DNA from: Akkermansiaceae bacterium
GTDB taxonomy: Bacteria; Verrucomicrobiota; Verrucomicrobiia; Verrucomicrobiales; Akkermansiaceae
DNA: 60,142 nucleotides
Direction: 5' to 3'
NCBI GenBank assembly: GCA_026421245.1
Contig: JAPKDJ010000019.1
Coordinates: forward strand, 1 to 60,142
Shown here: piece after piece, positions 26,821 to 36,647 of the stretch
How the letters are laid out: each line of letters opens with the position of its first letter
How positions within the stretch are numbered: position 1 is the stretch's first letter
The notes under the pieces: generated by a model
Told to the model about the DNA's origin: nothing
The model's database searches: none
Seen by the model: the letters and a program-made list of their open reading frames with translations, nothing else
Translations under genes and position numbers: made by a program

Positions 26821-27222
26821 TTGCTTTCCTTAGCTAATCCTAGTTTTTTCCTCCTCGTGACTTCGATATTTTCAATTTTCGCCCAGCAAGGTGGCGGCGG
26901 CCTTCTTGGTAATCCTATCGTCATGATCGCCCTGATGATCGTGATGTTCTACTTCCTGCTCATCCGCCCTCAAAAAAAGCAGCGTAAGGAGCAAGAGGCC
27001 CGGATCGCAGCCATGACCAAGGGTGACAAAGTAATCACGATTGGAGGAATGCACGGGATCGTTCACCATATTTCCAAGGAAACCGTCACCATCAAGATCT
27101 CGGAAGGCGTCTTCGTCCCCTATAATAAGGTGGCCATCGCCACCGTCGAGACAAGTGGCAAGGGCGATAAGAAGATCGAAGACAAAGCTGCCGATTCCTC
27201 AGACGACAGCAAGGACGCCTAA
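26821..27222 (+). CDS. yajC: Preprotein translocase subunit YajC
   Basis: 133 residues. One membrane helix (IVMIALMIVMFYFLLIRPQ) is followed by KKQRKEQEARIAAMTKGDKV and the typical ITIGGMHGIV. The start is TTG at 26821; a GTG 36 bases later is an alternative and would remove the first hydrophobic residues. YajC joins SecDF next to SecYEG. It sits between tgt and secDF as in many bacteria; the C-terminus is acidic. Confidence 0.93.
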   Translation: MLSLANPSFFLLVTSIFSIFAQQGGGGLLGNPIVMIALMIVMFYFLLIRPQKKQRKEQEARIAAMTKGDKVITIGGMHGIVHHISKETVTIKISEGVFVPYNKVAIATVETSGKGDKKIEDKAADSSDDSKDA

Positions 27223-27245
27223 TCGGCCGCAGCTTCCCTTCCGAA

Positions 27246-27590
27246 ATGTCCTGCATTCTTCCAACCCAAGCACTCAAAGCTCTCTTCTTGGGCTTTTTCT
27301 GCTGCCCGAGTTATGCCGCCTGCAAGGATCAAGAAGCAGAGTCAGCCGTAATGGAAGTAACCGAGAAAGAATCTCCAACGATCCTGCTGGCCCTGAAAGA
27401 GGTTCATTCTGATTCTGAAAAGATGAAGCCCGGCTCAGACTGCATCACCGTCATCTTCGAAGACAAATGCCTCATCACCCCAACCGTCCAAGCTGTTCTA
27501 GGACGAGACTTCGTGATCAATGGCCTTAGCGGCAGAGCAGAAGTCAAGCGCGCTGCCGCCGTTCTGAACGCCGCCGCCGCAACAAAATAA
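27246..27590 (+). CDS. Small exported protein derived from SecD periplasmic domain
   Basis: 114 residues. A hydrophobic N-terminus (ALKALFLGFFCCPSYAAC) suggests export, possibly as a lipoprotein. Then two blocks match the downstream SecDF: LALKEVHSDSEKM with SecDF LELKEVHTDSDRL (residues 147-159), and CLITPTVQAVLGRDFVINGL with SecDF ALIAPTVQAKLGRDFVINGL (255-274). The roughly 95 SecDF residues in between are missing here. Third-codon positions differ widely while protein sequence is kept, so the copy is old and probably selected. It could be a SecD P1-derived accessory factor. It lies in the operon, 23 nt after yajC and 38 nt before secDF. Confidence 0.7.
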   Translation: MSCILPTQALKALFLGFFCCPSYAACKDQEAESAVMEVTEKESPTILLALKEVHSDSEKMKPGSDCITVIFEDKCLITPTVQAVLGRDFVINGLSGRAEVKRAAAVLNAAAATK

Positions 27591-27603
27591 AATAAAATAA
27601 AAT
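27584..27603 (+). repeat. (AAAAT)x4 microsatellite before secDF
   Basis: Four perfect AAAAT units overlap the stop codon of the SecD-like small gene and end 25 nt before the secDF ATG. Copy-number slippage would change the spacing to secDF but not its reading frame. Confidence 0.8.
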
Positions 27604-27628
27604 TTCCACTCTCAATTCCACTCAATCA

Positions 27629-30040
27629 ATGAACCTTCAAGACTACCCCCTCCTCGTCGTTGGCACTGGTATCGCCATCGTCGCACTCATTTTCTGGTAT
27701 GTTGCGACCGAGATCAACCGCCGCAAGCGCAATGTCGGAACCATCGCCATTGGCATCGTCATCGCGCTGTGTCTCGCCGCGATTTATCCACCTTCAGAGA
27801 AGCTCAAAGGCGGTATCGACCTCATCGGAGGCTCATCCTTCATCGTTGAAGTCCAGCCCGGCACCAACCGTGCCAACGAGCCTCTCCCTGTGACCAAGGA
27901 AGCCATTGACCAGGTCATTGCGACTCTCTCCGACCGACTTTCCAGCAGTGGTCTTACCGACAATCTGATGCAGCCTCTTGGCGATGATCGGGTCATCATT
28001 GAAATGCCAGGTGTGGGTGACGAGCGTCGTGCCGAAATTCGCGATATCATCGAGCGAACCGCCCGCCTTGAACTCAAGGAAGTCCACACCGATAGTGATC
28101 GCCTTGCGGGTCCCGTTGATTCCGGCGACGCCCTCGCCCCTCCGGGATACCAACTCTACCAGCTCCCCATCGTTGACGAAGAAACTCAAAAGAAAATTGG
28201 CGAACGCCCCCTCCTTCTCAGTCGACGGAATATCGTTGGTGGCGAATCCGTGCAGAATGCTCGTATCGTCACTCAACAAATCGGCACCGTTGCCGTCACT
28301 CTGAAAAAAGAAGGTGGAGAACGGGTTCTCAACTCAACAAAGGCCATGAAACTGGGCCAAGACCGCATGGCCGTTGTCCTTGATGGCCAAGCCCTCATCG
28401 CACCCACGGTTCAGGCTAAGCTTGGCCGCGACTTCGTCATCAACGGACTCGACGGCAAAGAAGAAACCCGCCGCATCACCAAGGCTCTCAACAACCCGCT
28501 CAAGAACCCGCTCAATATCCTTTCCGAACGAAACGTCACCGCCCGTTATGGTAAGGAAGTTGTTCGCCAAGGTATCACCGCCGCCATCGCCGGCCTTGGA
28601 CTCACTCTTCTTTTCGTTCTGGCTTACTACCGCTTCGCAGGCCTCGTGGCCCTCGCAGGACTGATGATCAACATGCTCATTCTCTTTGGCTGCATGGCCA
28701 TGTTTGGAGCAACCTTCACTCTTCCCGGAATTGCAGGAATCATTCTCACCATCGGTGTCGCGGTCGATGCCAACGTCCTGATCTACGAGCGACTGCGAGA
28801 GGAATTGGCCGGAGGGAAATCCCTCAAAAATGCGCTCAAGGCCGCTTACGAAAAAGCCTTCAGTGCCATCTTCGACGCCAACATCACCACCCTCCTCACC
28901 GCCATTATCCTTCTTTGGCGTGCTTCCGATCAGATGAAGGGCTTCGCCATCACCCTCACCATTGGTATTCTCTCCTCGATGTTCGCGGCCCTCCTCGTGA
29001 CCCGTGTCATCTTCTTCTGGGGCAGCGACATCGGGGCCTTCAAGAAACTCAGCTTCATGAACCTGATCCCGGAGCGGACCATCAAGTTCATGCAGATGCG
29101 CAAGCCCGCCTTCTTACTCTCGGCCCTCCTTTTCATCGGCTCCCTCCTCATCGTGGGAACCAAGCGCGACTCCGCTCTTGGCATCGATTTTCTCGGTGGA
29201 AGTATTCTCACCATCCAACTTGAAGACGGTCAGGAACTCAGCGCCGCAACAGTCAAGGCCGCCATCGGCGACCTCGATCTGAACAAGAATGCCACCGCCC
29301 AGCTTGAGACCGTGCCAAACAGTGATGGCGGCATCATCACCCTCAAGTGCGGCACCGATGACATTCAGATGATCAAGGACGAACTTCGTAAGGACATCCA
29401 GATCCTCGGGGACAAGAACGAACTAGGAGCCTACAATCTCACTATCGATGAAAACACCATCTCCGCTTCCCTTGGTGGTGAGTTCCTCAAAAACTCAATC
29501 ATCGCACTCGGTCTTGGGCTTCTCGCCGTCCTAATCTACATCAGTCTTCGATTTGAGTTCTCCTTCGCCGTGGGTGCTTTTGCCGCACTCTTCCACGACA
29601 TCGTCATTTGTATTGGAATCGTGATCATCTTTGGCACCGAACTCTCCCTCATCCATGTGGGAGCCTTCCTCACCATCGCCGGTTACTCCATTAACGACAC
29701 CATTGTGGTCTTTGACCGCATGCGCGAATCCCTTCGAAATAAGCGTGGTAATGTCATCGATGTGATGAACATCGCCATCAACGCCACCCTCTCTCGAACC
29801 ATCCTGACTTCGGTCACCACCTTCGTAGCGGTCCTAGTTCTCTGGATCTTTGGTGGAGCCGCTCTCAAGGACTTCTCCTTCGCCATCATGATCGGTGTCG
29901 TCGTCGGAACCTATTCCTCAATCTTCATCGCGGCACCTGTCGTCTACATCTGGAGCAAAGCTCGGGGAACAAACCTCCGCAAAGAGCTCCTCGATGCCGA
30001 CCTCGATATGTCGATGCAGATCAGCGAACCAGCCGAGTAA
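27629..30040 (+). CDS. secDF: SecD-SecF fused protein translocase subunit
   Basis: 803 residues with 12 expected membrane segments. The SecD half has the first periplasmic domain (residues 60-290; GGIDLIGGSSFIVEV, ALIAPTVQAKLGRDFVINGL) and AGIILTIGVAVDANVLIYERLREEL. The SecF half starts near residue 490 (GIDFLGGSILTIQL) and ends with the matching YSINDTIVVFDRMRE. It uses the proton gradient to help pull proteins across the membrane. Fusion of D and F is found in several phyla. A terminator follows. Confidence 0.96.
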   Translation: MNLQDYPLLVVGTGIAIVALIFWYVATEINRRKRNVGTIAIGIVIALCLAAIYPPSEKLKGGIDLIGGSSFIVEVQPGTNRANEPLPVTKEAIDQVIATLSDRLSSSGLTDNLMQPLGDDRVIIEMPGVGDERRAEIRDIIERTARLELKEVHTDSDRLAGPVDSGDALAPPGYQLYQLPIVDEETQKKIGERPLLLSRRNIVGGESVQNARIVTQQIGTVAVTLKKEGGERVLNSTKAMKLGQDRMAVVLDGQALIAPTVQAKLGRDFVINGLDGKEETRRITKALNNPLKNPLNILSERNVTARYGKEVVRQGITAAIAGLGLTLLFVLAYYRFAGLVALAGLMINMLILFGCMAMFGATFTLPGIAGIILTIGVAVDANVLIYERLREELAGGKSLKNALKAAYEKAFSAIFDANITTLLTAIILLWRASDQMKGFAITLTIGILSSMFAALLVTRVIFFWGSDIGAFKKLSFMNLIPERTIKFMQMRKPAFLLSALLFIGSLLIVGTKRDSALGIDFLGGSILTIQLEDGQELSAATVKAAIGDLDLNKNATAQLETVPNSDGGIITLKCGTDDIQMIKDELRKDIQILGDKNELGAYNLTIDENTISASLGGEFLKNSIIALGLGLLAVLIYISLRFEFSFAVGAFAALFHDIVICIGIVIIFGTELSLIHVGAFLTIAGYSINDTIVVFDRMRESLRNKRGNVIDVMNIAINATLSRTILTSVTTFVAVLVLWIFGGAALKDFSFAIMIGVVVGTYSSIFIAAPVVYIWSKARGTNLRKELLDADLDMSMQISEPAE

Positions 30041-30061
30041 CTTTCAGACATCTTTCTTCAA

Positions 30062-30096
30062 AAGCCTATCCGAAATTGCTTCGGATAGGCTTTTCT
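30062..30096 (+). terminator. Intrinsic terminator of the tgt-secDF operon
   Basis: AAAGCCTATCCGAA pairs with TTCGGATAGGCTTT around ATTGC and runs into a short T tract (CTTTTC). Position 22 nt after the secDF stop supports its role. A related half-decayed copy lies at 18550-18586. Confidence 0.85.
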
Positions 30097-30138
30097 CGTC
30101 ATTGCCAAAACCACTTTAACCTTCTAAACTATCTCCTG

Positions 30139-31302
30139 ATGAATCGTCCCGTTTTTGCACTCTTGGCGTCCTTCACCGTCTTTTCGACCAGCTTTGCGCA
30201 AGACACACCCACCGTCACTCCAGCCATTTTAGAGGAATCCTCACCCCTCCTCGGAGACGATGGTTCCCGCGTCGCGGTCCTTGGCTACCACGTCTTTCAT
30301 GCCACAAAAGAGGCCAGTCAAATGCGCATCCCGACTGCCAAGTTCAGCGAGCAAATGAAGCTGATTAAAGATTCCAACATCCCGGTCATTTCGATGGCGC
30401 AGTTCCTCTCGTGGCGACGCGGTGAGATTGAACTCCCCCCTCAATCCTTTTTAATCACGATGGATGACGGCTGGAAATCAGTTTATTCGGAGGCTTTTCC
30501 CATCATGAAGGAGCTCCAATTTCCGTTCACCATCTTCCTCTACAAGAACTACGTCGGCTCCAATCGCGGCGGACGGGCCATGTCTCTGGCCATGATCACC
30601 GAGATGCTCAAAAGTGATCTCTGCACAATCGGCTCGCACTCCGTGAGTCATCCTTTCCCCGGCAGGGTCAAGCAAGCCGCCAAACAGGGCTCTGAAGTCT
30701 ATGACAAATTCCTCCGCCTCGAAATGGGTGAATCAAAAAAATTCCTGGATAAAACCTTCAAAACCGATCTCACCACTTACTCCTATCCCGGGGGCTACCA
30801 TACTGACGAGATGTTCCCTCTCGCCGACGAATACGGCTACGACCATCTCTTTACCGTGAAACCGGGCAAGATTCGACGCGACTCTCCGCAGTATACATTA
30901 CCCCGCTATATCGTTCTCGGAAATCACGACGGGGCCTTTCGTGCCGCAATGATCTTCCGCAATGGAGCCCGGGTCGCCGCTGCCCCAGTTACTCTCCCTC
31001 ATCCTGCCCAACCAGGATCCGGTGAGATCATCACCTCCCGCCTCCCCACGATCAAAGTAGACCTCTCTGCCGTTGAGGACCTCGATCCAGATTCAGTCGT
31101 CATGCGTGTCGCCGGATTCGACAAGGTTCCTGTCCAAATGAATCCGCAAACAAAGGTCTTTCAATGGACCGTGAGCCGCCCCCTTCGCCAGCCAATGTGC
31201 GAGGTCACAACTCAATGGCGTCTTAAGTCCAAGGAGAAATATGAACCCGTGATGCGCTGGTCCTTCCGAGTCGATCGTGAAGCCGCCTATCAGGCCCGAT
31301 AG
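30139..31302 (+). CDS. Secreted polysaccharide deacetylase
   Basis: 387 residues starting at ATG 30139 (signal peptide MNRPVFALLASFTVFSTSFAQ); an upstream in-frame start at 30076 lies in the terminator. The NodB-type domain (residues 55-300) shows the metal Asp in ITMDDGWKS and the His pair in GSHSVSHPF, then YPGGYHTDEM. Residues 310-387 form a beta-rich domain. It should remove acetyl groups from a GlcNAc polymer, either cell wall or extracellular polysaccharide. It is not in an obvious operon. Confidence 0.88.
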   Translation: MNRPVFALLASFTVFSTSFAQDTPTVTPAILEESSPLLGDDGSRVAVLGYHVFHATKEASQMRIPTAKFSEQMKLIKDSNIPVISMAQFLSWRRGEIELPPQSFLITMDDGWKSVYSEAFPIMKELQFPFTIFLYKNYVGSNRGGRAMSLAMITEMLKSDLCTIGSHSVSHPFPGRVKQAAKQGSEVYDKFLRLEMGESKKFLDKTFKTDLTTYSYPGGYHTDEMFPLADEYGYDHLFTVKPGKIRRDSPQYTLPRYIVLGNHDGAFRAAMIFRNGARVAAAPVTLPHPAQPGSGEIITSRLPTIKVDLSAVEDLDPDSVVMRVAGFDKVPVQMNPQTKVFQWTVSRPLRQPMCEVTTQWRLKSKEKYEPVMRWSFRVDREAAYQAR

Positions 31303-31468
31303 CTCCTCTTTGATGTTAATAACTCCCGAAAACTGGAATCTTCACCAATTATCGAAGATCTTCGAGGGACAACCTCGGTTAAAGATAGAGACATAGGGAC
31401 TTTCGCCTCATTTTCACTTGTCTTTTCGCCCAGTAGAGACACTCTTTCCAAGAAATCACTCTATTTTC

Positions 31469-33196
31469 ATGAGCACCCAACCACTCGACGGAGCACAAGC
31501 TCTTATCAAAACTCTCGATGACCTCGGTATCGAGTATATCTTCGGATACTCCGGCGGAGCCGCCATCCCTATCTTCGATGCACTGGAAACAGTTGAGACG
31601 AAGATGAAATTTATCCTCGTTCGTCATGAACAAGGCGCAGTTCACATGGCTGACGGCTATGCCCGTGCCACCGGAAAGCCCGCAGGCGTCTTGGTCACCT
31701 CCGGTCCCGGAGCAGGTAATACCGTCACCGGGCTCATGACTGCCCAGATGGACTCCGTCCCCATGCTCGTGATCTGCGGCCAGCAAGTCACCTGGATGCT
31801 CGGTAAGGATGCTTTCCAGGAAGCCGATATTTTTGGCATCACCGTTCCCGTCGTGAAGCACAACTACCTCGTCAAGGAGACCAACGACATCGTCCGCACC
31901 ACGAAAGAAGCTTACCACATCGCCACCACCGGCCGGCCCGGCCCCGTTCTCATCGATGTCCCCAAAGACGTGTCCTCCGGCGAATTCACTGCGTCCATGA
32001 ACCCCGAACTCGATCTCCCCGGTTACGATCCCTACGAGTCGTTCAATATCGATCCCAAGGGAATCGAAGAGGCCGTCGCTCTCATCAAAGCCGCCAAACG
32101 TCCTGTCATTCTTGCCGGCCAAGGCACCATGATTTCGCGTGCTGACAAGGAGCTCATGGAACTCGCGGAAACGCTCCAATGCCCCGTCACTTCCACCCTT
32201 CTCGGAAAAGGCGTTTTCCCCGAAACTCACGAACTCAGCCTCGGCATGCTCGGCATGCACGGCACTGCCTACGCAAACAAGGCGATGTGCGAATGTGACC
32301 TTCTCCTCAACGTCGGCTCCCGATTCGATGACCGCATTATTGGACAACCCGATAAATTCTGCGCCGATGCCAAGATCATCCACATCGACATCGATCCCGC
32401 CGAGATGGAAAAAATGATCCGTCCTGATGTCCAGATCGTTGGCGACGCCAAAGCCACTTTGGCCCTCATCAACAAGGAGATCGAACCACTCGAAACCGCT
32501 AAATGGCTCAAAACTCTCGATGGCTACAAAAAAAAGTATCCCCTCTCCTACCGGAAACAGGGCGGACTTCGCATGCAGCAGGTCATCGAGGAACTCTACG
32601 AGCAGACCGCGGGCAACGCCATCGTCTCCACCGACGTCGGCCAGCACCAGATGTGGGCCGCCCAGTTCTACAAAAACAACGAGTCCTTCCACTGGCTCTC
32701 CTCCGGAGGAGCCGGCACCATGGGGTTCGGTTTCCCTGCCGCGATTGGTGCCCAATTCGCCCATCCCGACAAGACCGTCATCTCCATCTCCGGCGATGGC
32801 GGCTTCCAAATGACCCTTTTCGAACTTGCAACGGCTGCCATTCACAAACTCCCCATCAAGATCGTGGTTCTCAACAACCACTACCTTGGAATGGTTCGGC
32901 AGTGGCAGGAACTCTTCTTTGAAAATCGTGAATCCGGGGTCGATCTCGTTGGAAACCCGGATTTCTGCAAGCTCGCAGGAGCCTATGGAATTCCTAGCGT
33001 GCACTTCAAGCGTCCCGCCGACTGTCAGCGCAAGATTGAAGAAGCACTCGCCTACAACGATGGCCCCATTCTCATCCATGCCGAATGCGTGAAGTATGAA
33101 AATGTCTTCCCCATGATCCCCGCCGGCGCAGCCCTCGAAGACATGATCACCGAGCCGCCGAAACACAAAATGGCCAAGCCCGTCGGATCAACCTAG
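31469..33196 (+). CDS. ilvB: Acetolactate synthase large subunit
   Basis: 575 residues from ATG 31469 ([16 protein letters not shown]). ThDP enzyme motifs: the Glu in [30 protein letters not shown], and [29 protein letters not shown]. It condenses pyruvate to acetolactate or with 2-oxobutyrate at the start of branched-chain amino acid synthesis. The regulatory subunit gene follows 38 nt later. No leader peptide or attenuator is evident in the 166-bp upstream gap. Confidence 0.95.
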   Translation: MSTQPLDGAQALIKTLDDLGIEYIFGYSGGAAIPIFDALETVETKMKFILVRHEQGAVHMADGYARATGKPAGVLVTSGPGAGNTVTGLMTAQMDSVPMLVICGQQVTWMLGKDAFQEADIFGITVPVVKHNYLVKETNDIVRTTKEAYHIATTGRPGPVLIDVPKDVSSGEFTASMNPELDLPGYDPYESFNIDPKGIEEAVALIKAAKRPVILAGQGTMISRADKELMELAETLQCPVTSTLLGKGVFPETHELSLGMLGMHGTAYANKAMCECDLLLNVGSRFDDRIIGQPDKFCADAKIIHIDIDPAEMEKMIRPDVQIVGDAKATLALINKEIEPLETAKWLKTLDGYKKKYPLSYRKQGGLRMQQVIEELYEQTAGNAIVSTDVGQHQMWAAQFYKNNESFHWLSSGGAGTMGFGFPAAIGAQFAHPDKTVISISGDGGFQMTLFELATAAIHKLPIKIVVLNNHYLGMVRQWQELFFENRESGVDLVGNPDFCKLAGAYGIPSVHFKRPADCQRKIEEALAYNDGPILIHAECVKYENVFPMIPAGAALEDMITEPPKHKMAKPVGST

Positions 33197-33234
33197 GTCA
33201 CCCACCAGATTTAAACCCGAAAACACAAATCAAA

Positions 33235-33774
33235 ATGTCTAAGACAATTGTGACCACTGACACTCCTGTGGCAGACGCCACCCGTGGTGCTTCCAACACG
33301 CTGTCCATCCTCGTCAACAACAGCCCAGGCGTCCTCATGAGGATTTGCCAGGTCTTTTCAAGACGTGCGTATAACATCGACTCGCTTGTGGTCTCCGAAG
33401 GCCGCACCGGCGCTTTCTCTCGGATGACCATCGATATTTCAGGCCACCCCGACGGTCTTGACCAAATCATCAAACAGGTCAACAAGCTCATCGACGTCAT
33501 TCACTGTTTCGAGCACACCGCTGCCAATTCCGTGGTCCGCGAGATGCTTCTCGTAAAGATCCTCGCTGGCAACGACGAGCGCAATGCCGCCCTCCAAATC
33601 ATCGAACACTTCGCAGGAAAAACCGTCGACATGAGCCCAAGCTCCATGGTCGCCATGTTTACCGGAACCACCAGCAAGCTCGACGCCGTCACCATCATGC
33701 TCAGCCAATGCGAGGTCATCGAGACCATCCGCACCGGCAAGGTCGTCATGGCACGCGGAAGCCAAGCAACTTAG
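33235..33774 (+). CDS. ilvH: Acetolactate synthase small (regulatory) subunit
   Basis: 179 residues. The N-terminal ACT domain (LSILVNNSPGVLMRICQVFSRRAYNIDSL) and C-terminal domain (VREMLLVKI) match IlvH/IlvN, which give valine feedback control to the large subunit. N-terminal extension of about 20 residues. It is second in the ilvBH operon; a clear terminator follows. Confidence 0.95.
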   Translation: MSKTIVTTDTPVADATRGASNTLSILVNNSPGVLMRICQVFSRRAYNIDSLVVSEGRTGAFSRMTIDISGHPDGLDQIIKQVNKLIDVIHCFEHTAANSVVREMLLVKILAGNDERNAALQIIEHFAGKTVDMSPSSMVAMFTGTTSKLDAVTIMLSQCEVIETIRTGKVVMARGSQAT

Positions 33775-33794
33775 AGTAATTAAATCAATCAATG

Positions 33795-33832
33795 AAAAAA
33801 GCGGCGCCGGGCTTTCCGGGGTCGCTTTTTTT
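33795..33832 (+). terminator. Intrinsic terminator after ilvBH
   Basis: A run of A, then GCGGCGCCGG, CTTT loop, CCGGGGTCGC and eight T form an A-tract/T-tract hairpin. It can act for the plus-strand ilvH, and to a lesser degree for the convergent mpl. Confidence 0.85.
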
Positions 33833-33896
33833 AAACTCAATTTTGAATCATCGGAAGAGCGTTCCCCCCTCTAACTGAACAAGAAAATCCTATGCT

Positions 33897-35282
33897 TTAC
33901 TCCGACAAGCCGTTTAACAGCTTATCGTGAATCCCATCAAAGCTCCCATTGCTTAAGACCGCGACGACATCGCCACTTTGGGCCATTCTCGCCACATGTT
34001 CGACGATCTCGTCCACCTTACCAAGATACCATGCTTGGCCATCATCTGCTGAGATATCAGCCACAAGCTTTTCCGGATCCAGACGGTCTTCTTCGGGGAA
34101 TTTCTCAGGATCCTCGATCGCCGGAATCACAACCAGATCAGCCTTCTTTAAAGCCGTCGCAAGATCATCTTGAAAAATACTCCGCCGTGTCGTGTTCGAA
34201 CGTGGTTCAAAAATGACCCACAGACGGCGGCTGGGATACTTTTGACGAAGTCCGTCGATCGCCAAACCAATGGCAGTAGGATGATGGGCGAAATCGTCCA
34301 CAACAGTGATTCCATTGACTTCCCCCCTTTCCTGCTGGCGCCGGGCGATGCCTTCGAAGCTCAGCAGTCCTCTCCGAATCTCGTCCGGAGTCAATTTAGC
34401 AAAGCGAGCGGAACACACCGCCATAGCCGCATTTCGAACGTTAAATTCGCCCACCATGGGAACCTCGTAGCTTTCTCCATCTATCACGAAGCGGCTTCCC
34501 GTTGGGAGATACTCAACATTTGTAATCCGGAGATCACATGATTCACCAAACCCAATCTTCTTGGTCGGGCACGGGGAATCAGATGCTGCCGTGAGACAGT
34601 TCTCGTCATCACCATTGATCAATGCCAGCCCGTTTCGAGGCACTACTTTCAGGAGTCGCGAAAAAGTTAAAATGATCTCATCGAGATTGTTGTAAATGTC
34701 GGCATGGTCGAATTCGATGTTGTTTATCACCACCATCTCGGGAAGGTAATGAAGGAACTTGGACCGTTTGTCGAAAAAGGCCGTGTCGTATTCGTCGCCC
34801 TCCATCACCACGAATTCCGAATCCGTGAAACGCGCTCCCTGACCGAAGTTCTCCGGGATTCCTCCGATCATAAAACTCGGATCCTTCCCCGCTGACTCAA
34901 AAACCCAGGCCAGCATCGAACTCGTCGTGGTCTTCCCATGAGTTCCGCTTATGACATAATTACGACGCCCCCGGAGGAAATACTCCTTCAACACTTCTGG
35001 AAGCGACATATACCGCAGACGTCGGTCAAGAATCGCTTCGGCTTCGTCATTTCCCCGGCTAATAGCATTCCCAATCACCACTGTTGTGGCTTCTGCCGGG
35101 ATATTATCGGCCCGATATCCTTCCATAATCTGCACGCCTTTACTTTCCAGAAAGGTGGACATGGGAGGATAGACGGCCTGGTCCGAACCGGTTACTGAGT
35201 ATCCCTTTTCGATCATTCCTGCCGCAACGGATCCCATGGCGGTCCCGCAGACCCCGACAAAGTGAAATTGCTCTTTGCTCAT
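33897..35282 (-). CDS. mpl: UDP-MurNAc:L-Ala-gamma-D-Glu-meso-DAP ligase
   Basis: 461 residues of the Mur ligase family. The start HFVGVCGTAMGSVAAGM, ATP loop SGTHGKTTTSSM, EGDEYDTAFFDKRSKF and NNIEFDHADIY favour Mpl over MurC. It reattaches recycled murein tripeptide to UDP-MurNAc. Its presence implies DAP-type peptidoglycan with recycling. It lies 10 nt downstream of the HAD gene and is probably co-transcribed with it. Confidence 0.93.
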   Translation of the reverse strand: MSKEQFHFVGVCGTAMGSVAAGMIEKGYSVTGSDQAVYPPMSTFLESKGVQIMEGYRADNIPAEATTVVIGNAISRGNDEAEAILDRRLRYMSLPEVLKEYFLRGRRNYVISGTHGKTTTSSMLAWVFESAGKDPSFMIGGIPENFGQGARFTDSEFVVMEGDEYDTAFFDKRSKFLHYLPEMVVINNIEFDHADIYNNLDEIILTFSRLLKVVPRNGLALINGDDENCLTAASDSPCPTKKIGFGESCDLRITNVEYLPTGSRFVIDGESYEVPMVGEFNVRNAAMAVCSARFAKLTPDEIRRGLLSFEGIARRQQERGEVNGITVVDDFAHHPTAIGLAIDGLRQKYPSRRLWVIFEPRSNTTRRSIFQDDLATALKKADLVVIPAIEDPEKFPEEDRLDPEKLVADISADDGQAWYLGKVDEIVEHVARMAQSGDVVAVLSNGSFDGIHDKLLNGLSE

Positions 35283-35292
35283 CAGTTGAAAA

Positions 35293-36174
35293 TCAAAAAC
35301 CCGGCGCGGCCACCCGCCCTTGCTGTCCCTCTTCCAGCCGCTCCTGGAGAATACGATCCGCCACTTCCTTCACCATCTCCTCAAGAAGCAGCCGCAAATG
35401 ACTCCCCTTGCGATAATCGGCTGGGGCAATGTGCTGCACCCGATCCGCATGCGTGCAGAGTTGGTAGCACTTCCGAAAACTCCGTCCCGTTTGGTCCTTC
35501 GGGTTATAGACCGCGATGGCGTGCCCGCCGTTCTTCTTCATCACCGTGAAGCAAGGCACATCAGTCGGCCCGTCGCCCACATAAATCATATTCTGAAAAG
35601 GAATCGGCCGCGCTGCCGTCGGCATGTGATCATTCACATCGTCGTGATGCTCCAGCATCCCCTTGTTGATCCGAAAGAGATATTGCGTCTTCGTCGTGTG
35701 CGAGATCGTCCGCTTCGGAAAACTGATTCGCCCGTGATTATCCTCACCAAATTCACATCCAAAGATCGCCTTAACCTTCCCCTTCAACGAGCACCCGTCC
35801 AGCAAAGCCTGAAGACCCGAGGACACGATATAGTGCTCCACCTTGATCCCCGCCGCCTCATGCTCGGGCCGAATACAGAATTCACGAATCTCCTCAAAAA
35901 CCGTCTCCACTCCCGGGTAGTAGCTCAGCCCCTTACCCAACTCCGTGAGATCTTCATTGGTGACATTGTCCATCCCAAGATAATCGAGAAGGCACTTCAT
36001 GTAAGCCAATTCTCCGTCCCAGAGCTTCTCTTTCACCAATATATTACACTTCTTCCAAAACTGCTCGGGATCGATCCCGAATTTCGGAAAAAGGACATCG
36101 TCCTGCATATAGCTGGGGCTCAAGGTCTGATCGTAATCATAAACCAGAGCGATGGTATTCTGCGGGACGGACAT
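35293..36174 (-). CDS. HAD-superfamily phosphatase
   Basis: 293 residues with HAD motif I DYDQTLSPS, motif II IVSSGLQAL, and motif IV YVGDGPTDVPCF. The cap region between I and II is long and helical. A substrate cannot be named. It is upstream of mpl by 10 nt. Confidence 0.88.
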   Translation of the reverse strand: MSVPQNTIALVYDYDQTLSPSYMQDDVLFPKFGIDPEQFWKKCNILVKEKLWDGELAYMKCLLDYLGMDNVTNEDLTELGKGLSYYPGVETVFEEIREFCIRPEHEAAGIKVEHYIVSSGLQALLDGCSLKGKVKAIFGCEFGEDNHGRISFPKRTISHTTKTQYLFRINKGMLEHHDDVNDHMPTAARPIPFQNMIYVGDGPTDVPCFTVMKKNGGHAIAVYNPKDQTGRSFRKCYQLCTHADRVQHIAPADYRKGSHLRLLLEEMVKEVADRILQERLEEGQQGRVAAPGF

Positions 36175-36647
36175 GAGGGAAAAGAATGACCGGAGAATCC
36201 CTCCCTGTCAAAATCCGACGCAAGGAAAGGAGATATCGGGACCGGCCTTCCGGGCGCCCACGCCACCTCTCAACCCCGGGTAACGCTCATACTTCGCCTT
36301 AAAGCGATCAATCTCCGACTGCGGTATCGGCATTTCTTTCCCGAGGGAACCTCATTTCTAAAAATGAAGTGCGATTTCACATCGAAAGCAGACTACCGGA
36401 GGCCCCTTGGCTTCTTCATCTTCAAATTCGGAGTCCTTCTGATTCCCTCCTTCCCCTTACTGTAATTAAGCCAAGCAATTGATCAATTACATCCTGATGC
36501 CTCGTCGACCTCTGAAGTGATCTCTTCACCATTGGATTCACCCGGATTTTGCGTGAACGCTACTTGGAGATTCAGAACAAAAATCCCCCAAACTTTCATT
36601 CAAGCAATCTGATATGAAGCTCTCCTACGACAAGCATACCCCTCTCC
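36175..36647 (-). other. Spacer of about 470 bp with one possible 41-codon ORF
   Basis: The only coding-like element is a minus-strand frame at 36208-36333, starting ATG (MPIPQSEIDRFKAKYERYPG) and ending TGA. I do not recognise it and it may be a remnant. A 6-bp hairpin (TCATTT-CTAA-AAATGA) lies near 36352-36367. No RNA gene is seen in the rest. Confidence 0.35.

Noticed and set aside
31379..33166. 595-codon minus-strand frame opposite ilvB
   Set aside because: It is the antisense shadow of a GC-rich gene; Gly/Asp/Glu-rich composition, no domains, and ilvB is certain on the other strand.
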